Shown: positions 13,605-18,280 of the stretch, piece by piece
How the letters are laid out: each line of letters opens with the position of its first letter
Position numbering within the stretch: position 1 is the first letter of the stretch
Assembly (NCBI GenBank): GCA_023458355.1
Contig: JAEWZS010000064.1
Coordinates: 1-18,280, forward strand
DNA: 18,280 bases
Direction: 5' to 3'
Source of the DNA: Bacillota bacterium
Lineage (GTDB): Bacteria > Bacillota > Clostridia > Christensenellales > CAG-138
Notes under the pieces: generated by a model
Told to the model about the DNA's origin: nothing
The model's database searches: none
The model's input: the letters and a program-made list of their open reading frames with translations, nothing else
Translations under genes and position numbers: made by a program

Positions 13605-14471
13605 ATGCCGGTAGATAAGAAAAAAGTAGGCTTTGACTTAAAACAGGATCTCATTACATTATTGCTCATCGTCGTCGTATCAGCAACACAGGCGGTTGCC
13701 GTTAACGGCTTTTATGTGCCGCATCAATTTCTGTCAAGCGGTATTACAGGTGTAGCTTTGCTTGTTGAGTATCTGTTTCAAATTCCATCGTGGATTATCA
13801 TTATCGTGCTCAACATACCCGTTTGCATCGTCGGCTGGCGATCGCTCAACTTCAAGTTTGTGCTTTTCAGCCTTATAGCCACGGTGCTTTTTTCCGTTTC
13901 ATTAGCACTTTCGCGCGGTGTGGATTTTCACATTGAAAACCCTATCATCAGCGCGCTTGCCGGCGCTGCAATCATTGGTATCACCGCAGCACCCATCGTG
14001 AAGCGTGAAGCAACCATGGGCGGTATGGACGTGATAGCCGCTGTGCTAAGCCGCAGGTATTCTATCCCGATGGGCACGTTTTCAATTTTGTACAACATGG
14101 TCATCATGGCGGTGCTTGCTGCCGTAAGTGGGCTTGAGCTGGGACTTATGTCAATGCTTGCCATGTTTGTATCTAATACCGCATTCAATGCCGCCATCGT
14201 AGGCCTAAACCGTACTGTTACAGTGTTCATTATTTCCGAAAAATGGGATGAGATCGCCCCACAGGTCATTTCGGAGCTGCGCCGCGGCGTTACCTATATC
14301 CCCGCCGAGGGTGCCTATACAGGCCAGCCGCGCAAGCTCGTATACATCATTCTTAAGACTTCCCAGCTAGCAGGCGCTAAGCGTATTGTAAAATCCATAG
14401 ACGAGAATGCGCTTTTCTCCATTATTGAAACCAAAGAGGTTCTCGGCCGCGGTTTCGGCTCGCTCAACTAG
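13605..14471 (+). CDS. YitT family membrane protein
   Basis: A 288-residue protein with five or six membrane segments over about residues 15-205 (YitT/DUF161 domain, with the F-Y-V-P-H-Q-F-L-S-S-G-I-T-G block near 36-49 and T-M-G-G-M-D-V near 137-143) and a C-terminal soluble DUF2179 domain (about 210-288, R-R-G-V-T-Y-I-P-A-E-G-A-Y-T-G). Members are widespread in Firmicutes; a transport role is suspected but the substrate is not established. ATG 13605 is preceded by a clear GGGAGGAT site. It has its own promoter and terminator, so it is probably monocistronic. Confidence 0.92.
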   Translation: MPVDKKKVGFDLKQDLITLLLIVVVSATQAVAVNGFYVPHQFLSSGITGVALLVEYLFQIPSWIIIIVLNIPVCIVGWRSLNFKFVLFSLIATVLFSVSLALSRGVDFHIENPIISALAGAAIIGITAAPIVKREATMGGMDVIAAVLSRRYSIPMGTFSILYNMVIMAVLAAVSGLELGLMSMLAMFVSNTAFNAAIVGLNRTVTVFIISEKWDEIAPQVISELRRGVTYIPAEGAYTGQPRKLVYIILKTSQLAGAKRIVKSIDENALFSIIETKEVLGRGFGSLN

Positions 14472-14488
14472 AAGAAAATGGCTATTTT

Positions 14489-14530
14489 AAACCCGGTCGG
14501 CTGCGTACAGCTGCCCGGGTTTGGTTTAGC
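14489..14530 (+). terminator. Terminator after the YitT-family gene
   Basis: Outer arms AAACCCGG (14489-14496) and CCGGGTTT (14515-14522) are exact complements; inside, GCTG/CAGC forms a second short stem around CGTA. A broken T tract (GGTTT) follows. It begins 17 bases after the stop codon. Confidence 0.65.
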
Positions 14531-14539
14531 CGTGTTAGA

Positions 14540-14568
14540 TTGCAATAATTCCCGTTTTGTCTTATGAT
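14540..14568 (+). promoter_or_regulatory. Promoter of the dipeptidase gene
   Basis: TTGCAA (14540-14545), a 17-base spacer and TATGAT (14563-14568). The expected start is near 14575, which leaves about 39 bases of leader with AAGGAGG before ATG 14614. Confidence 0.65.
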
Positions 14569-14613
14569 ATAAAAAAATAAGCCACTCGACCTAAGCTTAA
14601 GGAGGATATTCAC

Positions 14614-15990
14614 ATGAATCCCGCCGTAGATACATGGATCGACGAACACCAAAGTGAAATCGTTCAATCGCTGCAAAAGTGCATTCAGGCAAAAAGCGTG
14701 GAAACGTCTCCTGAGCCGGGTGCGCCGTTTGGCTCCGAAGTGCAAAAATGCCTTACGGAAACGCTCGATTTGGCGAGGAGTTTGGGTTTTTCTACAAAGG
14801 ATATGGACGGCTACATAGGCTACGCCGACTACGGTGCTGGGCAGGAAACCCTCGGTGTAATGTGCCACCTCGACGTGGTGCCTGAGGGAACCGGATGGGA
14901 CTATCCGCCCTACGGCGCAGTAATTGATAACGGCAAAATGTACGGCCGCGGTACTTTAGACGATAAGGGACCGGCCATTGCCGTACTTTATGCGTTAGCT
15001 GCGATCAAATCATGCAATATTCCTTTAAAGCGCAAAGTACGCGTGCTCTTAGGCTGTGATGAGGAAAGCGGCTGGCAGTGCATGGCACATTATAGGGCGC
15101 ACGAAAAAATGCCTGAGCTGGCGTTTTCGCCGGACGCGGAATATCCCCTTGTCAATTCAGAAAAGGCAATTTTCCGCGGCAGCTATAAAAAGGAATTCGC
15201 TTCCAAGTTGAAAATCCAAGCAGGCACACGTCCCAATGTGGTTCCGGGGTATGCCGTAGCCACGGTGCCGCTGAGCATCGAACGCGTGCTGCCCGTGACC
15301 GATGCTTATGCATGGGGCAGTGTATTCTTTTTTGAGGTTACAAAAAAAGACGATGCCGTTTGCGAGATTGCTGCAAAAGGCTTAAGCGCGCATGCCTCAA
15401 TGCCCGAACAGGGTAAAAACGCTCTTTTGGCGCTCATAGATGTGCTCACGAAGCTTCCGCTCGAGGGAGAGGATGCTTTAACGATAAGTGCACTTCGGGA
15501 GCTGTTTAAGCTTGAGACCGACGGCATGAGCATTGGCCTGAAAGCATCCGACGATTCCGGCCCCCTCACGCTCAACGTAGGTATTATGAATTGGGATGAA
15601 AGGGGTATCCGTGAGCTCACGCTCGATATCCGCGCACCGATTACTTTGCCTGAGTCTGAGATTGTAAATAAACTTGACAGCGGTTTTGCCGGTGCGGGGC
15701 TTATTCGCGATAGCTATAGCTACACCCCGGGGCATTATGTAGACCCCGATAGCGAACTCGTACAAAAGCTGTTAAGGGTATATGAGGAACGAGCAGGCGA
15801 ATACCTGCCTCCGCTTAAAATCGGCGGCGGCACGTATGCCCGTGCCATAGAAAATGCCGTGGCATTTGGCTGCGAACGACCGGGTGTCGAAAGTCCCGTG
15901 CATATGCCTAACGAGTTTATCAGCATCGAAGACCTCATGTTCAACACAAAAATGATGGCTGACGCCATCCTTGCGCTGGCTGCGAAGTAA
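14614..15990 (+). CDS. pepV: M20 family dipeptidase (PepV/Sapep type)
   Basis: A 458-residue cytoplasmic zinc dipeptidase of family M20, closest to the PepV/Sapep group that releases amino acids from dipeptides. Zinc and catalytic residues can be followed: His85 and Asp87 in CHLDVVPEGTGW, Asp117 in GRGTLDDKGP, Glu150-Glu151 in G-C-D-E-E-S-G-W, Asp174 in F-S-P-D-A-E-Y, and His430 near the end in SPVHMPNEF. The inserted lid or dimer-mimic domain lies at about 185-385 and matches the length of the family. ATG 14614 has a near-perfect TAAGGAGGAT site. It is a single transcription unit with a strong terminator just after it. Confidence 0.93.
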   Translation: MNPAVDTWIDEHQSEIVQSLQKCIQAKSVETSPEPGAPFGSEVQKCLTETLDLARSLGFSTKDMDGYIGYADYGAGQETLGVMCHLDVVPEGTGWDYPPYGAVIDNGKMYGRGTLDDKGPAIAVLYALAAIKSCNIPLKRKVRVLLGCDEESGWQCMAHYRAHEKMPELAFSPDAEYPLVNSEKAIFRGSYKKEFASKLKIQAGTRPNVVPGYAVATVPLSIERVLPVTDAYAWGSVFFFEVTKKDDAVCEIAAKGLSAHASMPEQGKNALLALIDVLTKLPLEGEDALTISALRELFKLETDGMSIGLKASDDSGPLTLNVGIMNWDERGIRELTLDIRAPITLPESEIVNKLDSGFAGAGLIRDSYSYTPGHYVDPDSELVQKLLRVYEERAGEYLPPLKIGGGTYARAIENAVAFGCERPGVESPVHMPNEFISIEDLMFNTKMMADAILALAAK

Positions 15991-16010
15991 ATTTTCAAAT
16001 AGCAATAATT

Positions 16011-16049
16011 AGAGGCCGCAACGCCGTGACGTTGCGGCCTCTTACTTTT
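16011..16049 (+). terminator. Strong terminator after the dipeptidase gene
   Basis: A perfect 13-bp GC-rich stem (AGAGGCCGCAACG at 16011-16023, complement at 16030-16042, loop CCGTGA) is followed by TACTTTTA. It starts 20 bases after the stop codon. Confidence 0.88.
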
Positions 16050-16083
16050 AGCTGTAAGAAATAAATCGCAAAAAATATGATAA

Positions 16084-16116
16084 TGTAACTGCCCTGTAAC
16101 CGGCATGGTTTATGAT
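16084..16116 (+). promoter_or_regulatory. Candidate activator-type promoter with 11-base direct repeats
   Basis: TGTAAC occurs at 16084-16089 and again at 16095-16100, exactly 11 bases apart, and a TATGAT at 16111-16116 can serve as -10. The repeats cover the place of a -35, which is otherwise poor. This arrangement is typical of OmpR/PhoB-type response regulator promoters. The expected transcript start is near 16123. Confidence 0.35.
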
Positions 16117-16147
16117 GTAAACACAGATTAGTAATTATTGTTAAAAG

Positions 16148-16182
16148 GCGTTGGAAAACGCTCCCGCCGCATAACACGCGGC
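16148..16182 (+). promoter_or_regulatory. Two small stem-loops in the leader of the repeat protein gene
   Basis: GCGTT-GGAA-AACGC (16148-16161, a GNRA-type loop) is followed by GCCGC-N7-GCGGC (16166-16182). I could not match the pair to a riboswitch class I know. They lie 48 bases before the ATG. Confidence 0.4.
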
Positions 16183-16229
16183 AACAGAAATTACACCAAG
16201 AAAGCTTTTACGAAAGAGAGATAAATATT

Positions 16230-18280
16230 ATGTTGAAGAGAGTATTGGGCTTATTGATAGCCATCCTGATGTTGACGCAACCGCTATATGCGATTGCGCA
16301 GGCAGAAGGGGAGATCCCCGTTGTCGGCGGAGAGATTAAGAACCCCGAGCCTACTACAACACCGGTTCCTGAGCCTACCATAACGCCTTCGGCAGAAATC
16401 ACTGATGAGCCGGGCGCTGAGTTTGAGCTGCAGCGTAGGCCCCCGCATACGACTCCGACCCCAATCCCAACCCCAACCCCGGCCCCTTCCTATACAGTTA
16501 AATATCACTACAATTATCCTGTCGGCGGCAACGGCGTAAGCGAGACTACATACAATTCCGCCACGATCACGTTGGCATCGCCACCGACTTATCCTCAAGG
16601 ATATACCTTTCTGGGCTGGTCAAGGAGCGGGAGCGGGTCAGCGCCCTATTATGAAGAAGGTGCCTCCTATATAATTACGGAGCAGGGTACCATCCATTTC
16701 TTCGGTGTGTGGGGCATAAAAACCCAAACCGTTACCTTTACGGCGGGTGCTAACGGCAGCCTTTCAGGAAGCACTTCGTCCATCGTCAACTACAATACTC
16801 CGTGGAGCAATATTGCGGTACCTACGCCAAATGGCAATACCGGCTATGCGTTTAAAGAGTGGTCTCCTTCGCTTCCTGCGGGTAGTGAAAAGATTACAAC
16901 TGATTTAAGCTTCACGGCAAGCTTTGAGCCGATTTCGTACAACATCAACTACAACCTTGATGGCGGTACGAACAATGGCTCGAACCCTTCCACTTACACC
17001 GTAGAATCCTCCGTTACGCTTTCAGACCCCACCAAAGTTGGATATAGGTTTATCGAATGGCAGGAAAACGGTGCTTCGACCACGGGCATCCCCGCCGGGT
17101 CAACCGGTGCAAAAACATTTACCGCCATCTGGGGGATAGACGAATACATATTGAGCTATAATCTCAATGGCGCGGCCGGCACCCCGCCTGCATCGACAAC
17201 ACTCGCAAACGGCACAACGGTATCCGGTCTTGCAGGCCTGCCTGCAGGCATTGTATACCCGGGCTATACATTTGATGGCTGGAGCCTTACCCCCGGCGGT
17301 TCTAAGGTAACCTCCGTAATAATACAAAACTCCGATATTGAACTGTACGCGCGCTGGAATGCGGAAACCTACACATTGTTCTACAATAGAAACGGTGGCA
17401 CCGGGGCGATCCCCGCTGCAGTCGGCGGCTATACAATCGGTCAAACAGTGACATCTTTTGCAGCAAAACCCTACAGCCTCTTTAAACAAGGTTATACATT
17501 CCTTGGCTGGGGCACTTCGGCAAACAGCGGTGTGGCCGAATCTGTTACATTTGGAACCTCAAACATCACACTTTATGCGCAGTGGCAGATCAACACCTAC
17601 ACCGTGAAATTCTTCGGTATGTACGGAGAATTGCTTAAAACGGAGGCCGTAAACTTCGGCGGCAGCGCCACACCTCCGGCTACTGATATTTATAACGGTT
17701 TCCGGTTCGTGTCATGGCTCCATAGCTACACAAACATAAACAGGAATACCGATGTGTATGGCTGGTGGCTTCCTATCCCTTATAGCATCACTTACGGTGG
17801 GGTAGAAGGTGCAGTAAACCTCAACCCACCGGTATATAACGTCCTCTTCCCGACAATCACACTTAACAATCCCAAAAAGCCGGGTTACGTATTCACCGGC
17901 TGGGAGCCCGAGGGCATCATCCCACACGGCAGTACGGGTAATAAGCACTTCGTCGCTAATTGGGAAGTGGATACGGACCGTGACGGCGTTGCCGACAAAG
18001 ATGAGTTCCGCGTCACTTACGATCTGAACAGCGGCAGTGGTACGACCCCCGTAGACACCTACCTTTACAGCGGCATCAGCCCGCAGTCCACATTCACCGC
18101 AGCTTCGCAGGGCGATGTCAATCGTTTCGGCTACACGTTCCTCGGCTGGGATAAAGATGGGAATGCAGCAACCGCGAATATTTCGGCAGGTTCCTCCGGC
18201 AACCCCATTAACTCGACCACCGGAAACATAACGCTGTATGCGATATGGCAGGTGAACCAATATAACATCACCTATATTCT
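16230..18280 (+). CDS. Secreted InlB-type repeat protein (partial, runs off right edge)
   Basis: The frame is open from ATG 16230 to the end of the window (683 codons, no stop). The N-terminus is a signal peptide (M-L-K-R-V-L-G-L-L-I-A-I-L-M-L, cleavage probably near A-I-A-Q-A). A Pro/Thr/Glu-rich spacer follows at about 35-90 with repeated TPxP. From about residue 92 there are at least eight full units of 60-80 residues ending in aromatic-rich L-Y-A-x-W type motifs, each with G-Y-x-F-x-G-W in the middle; this is the Listeria-Bacteroides (InlB B-repeat, PF09479) fold used in surface proteins. One junction (about 579-592) carries DTDRDGVADKDE, a calcium-binding-like loop. It is probably an adhesin or wall protein; an anchor or catalytic domain may lie beyond the edge. 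The start has only a weak AGAGAG site. Confidence 0.85.
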   Translation, partial: MLKRVLGLLIAILMLTQPLYAIAQAEGEIPVVGGEIKNPEPTTTPVPEPTITPSAEITDEPGAEFELQRRPPHTTPTPIPTPTPAPSYTVKYHYNYPVGGNGVSETTYNSATITLASPPTYPQGYTFLGWSRSGSGSAPYYEEGASYIITEQGTIHFFGVWGIKTQTVTFTAGANGSLSGSTSSIVNYNTPWSNIAVPTPNGNTGYAFKEWSPSLPAGSEKITTDLSFTASFEPISYNINYNLDGGTNNGSNPSTYTVESSVTLSDPTKVGYRFIEWQENGASTTGIPAGSTGAKTFTAIWGIDEYILSYNLNGAAGTPPASTTLANGTTVSGLAGLPAGIVYPGYTFDGWSLTPGGSKVTSVIIQNSDIELYARWNAETYTLFYNRNGGTGAIPAAVGGYTIGQTVTSFAAKPYSLFKQGYTFLGWGTSANSGVAESVTFGTSNITLYAQWQINTYTVKFFGMYGELLKTEAVNFGGSATPPATDIYNGFRFVSWLHSYTNINRNTDVYGWWLPIPYSITYGGVEGAVNLNPPVYNVLFPTITLNNPKKPGYVFTGWEPEGIIPHGSTGNKHFVANWEVDTDRDGVADKDEFRVTYDLNSGSGTTPVDTYLYSGISPQSTFTAASQGDVNRFGYTFLGWDKDGNAATANISAGSSGNPINSTTGNITLYAIWQVNQYNITYI

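Noticed and set aside
13508..13618. Short hydrophobic open frame (36 codons) overlapping the YitT-family start
   Set aside because: No ribosome binding site; the hydrophobic residues come from the T-rich terminator and promoter sequence.
16148..16182. c-di-GMP or other known riboswitch in the leader of the repeat protein
   Set aside because: The hairpin order and the conserved bases of the classes I know are not present; kept only as an unassigned structured leader.
17100..18260. Long open frames on the minus strand within the InlB-type repeat gene
   Set aside because: They mirror the biased codon use of the repeat-rich plus-strand gene, which has a signal peptide and repeated domains.

Overview
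The window looks like a chromosome segment from a low-to-mid GC Firmicute of the class Clostridia, probably gut-associated. The grounds are family resemblance only: DUF951, YitT, PepV-type M20 dipeptidase, GH13 oligosaccharide hydrolase, NlpC/P60 with PG_binding_1 repeats, Listeria-Bacteroides (InlB-type) repeats, strong AGGAGG ribosome binding sites and TTG/GTG starts. Standard code fits: several genes end in TGA and Trp is TGG. No rRNA, tRNA, CRISPR array, transposase, integrase or phage gene was seen.

Layout. (1) Positions 2286 down to 1, minus strand: an operon of DUF951, type I signal peptidase, a degenerate signal-peptidase-like protein that has lost the catalytic lysine, a second intact signal peptidase, and an acetyltransferase-like gene cut by the window edge and interrupted by an in-frame TGA where a conserved Trp is expected. 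(2) 2287-2706: intergenic mosaic of inverted repeats that resembles dispersed clostridial repeats. (3) 4347-2707, minus: secreted or membrane-anchored cell wall hydrolase with four peptidoglycan-binding repeats and an NlpC/P60 domain. (4) 4589-7329, plus: SPFH/prohibitin-like protein, uridine kinase-like protein and an AI-2E-family membrane protein. (5) 10661-7352, minus: undecaprenyl-diphosphatase UppP, an alpha/beta hydrolase and a GH13 alpha-glucosidase. (6) 10950-13424, plus: a DUF1538 membrane protein with internal duplication, followed by two small PII-like proteins. (7) 13605-14471: YitT-family membrane protein. (8) 14614-15990: PepV-type dipeptidase with a strong terminator. (9) 16230 to the right edge: a secreted InlB-type repeat protein, incomplete.

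Much of the window serves the cell envelope: protein export and processing, lipid-carrier recycling, wall turnover and a surface repeat protein. The most unusual points are the three-gene signal peptidase array with an apparently dead middle copy, two genes whose -10 boxes lie only six bases before the ATG (candidate leaderless mRNAs), and the DUF1538 plus two PII-like proteins, which looks like a transporter with its own nucleotide-sensing regulators. All functional statements rest on motif recognition by eye; no database search was run.
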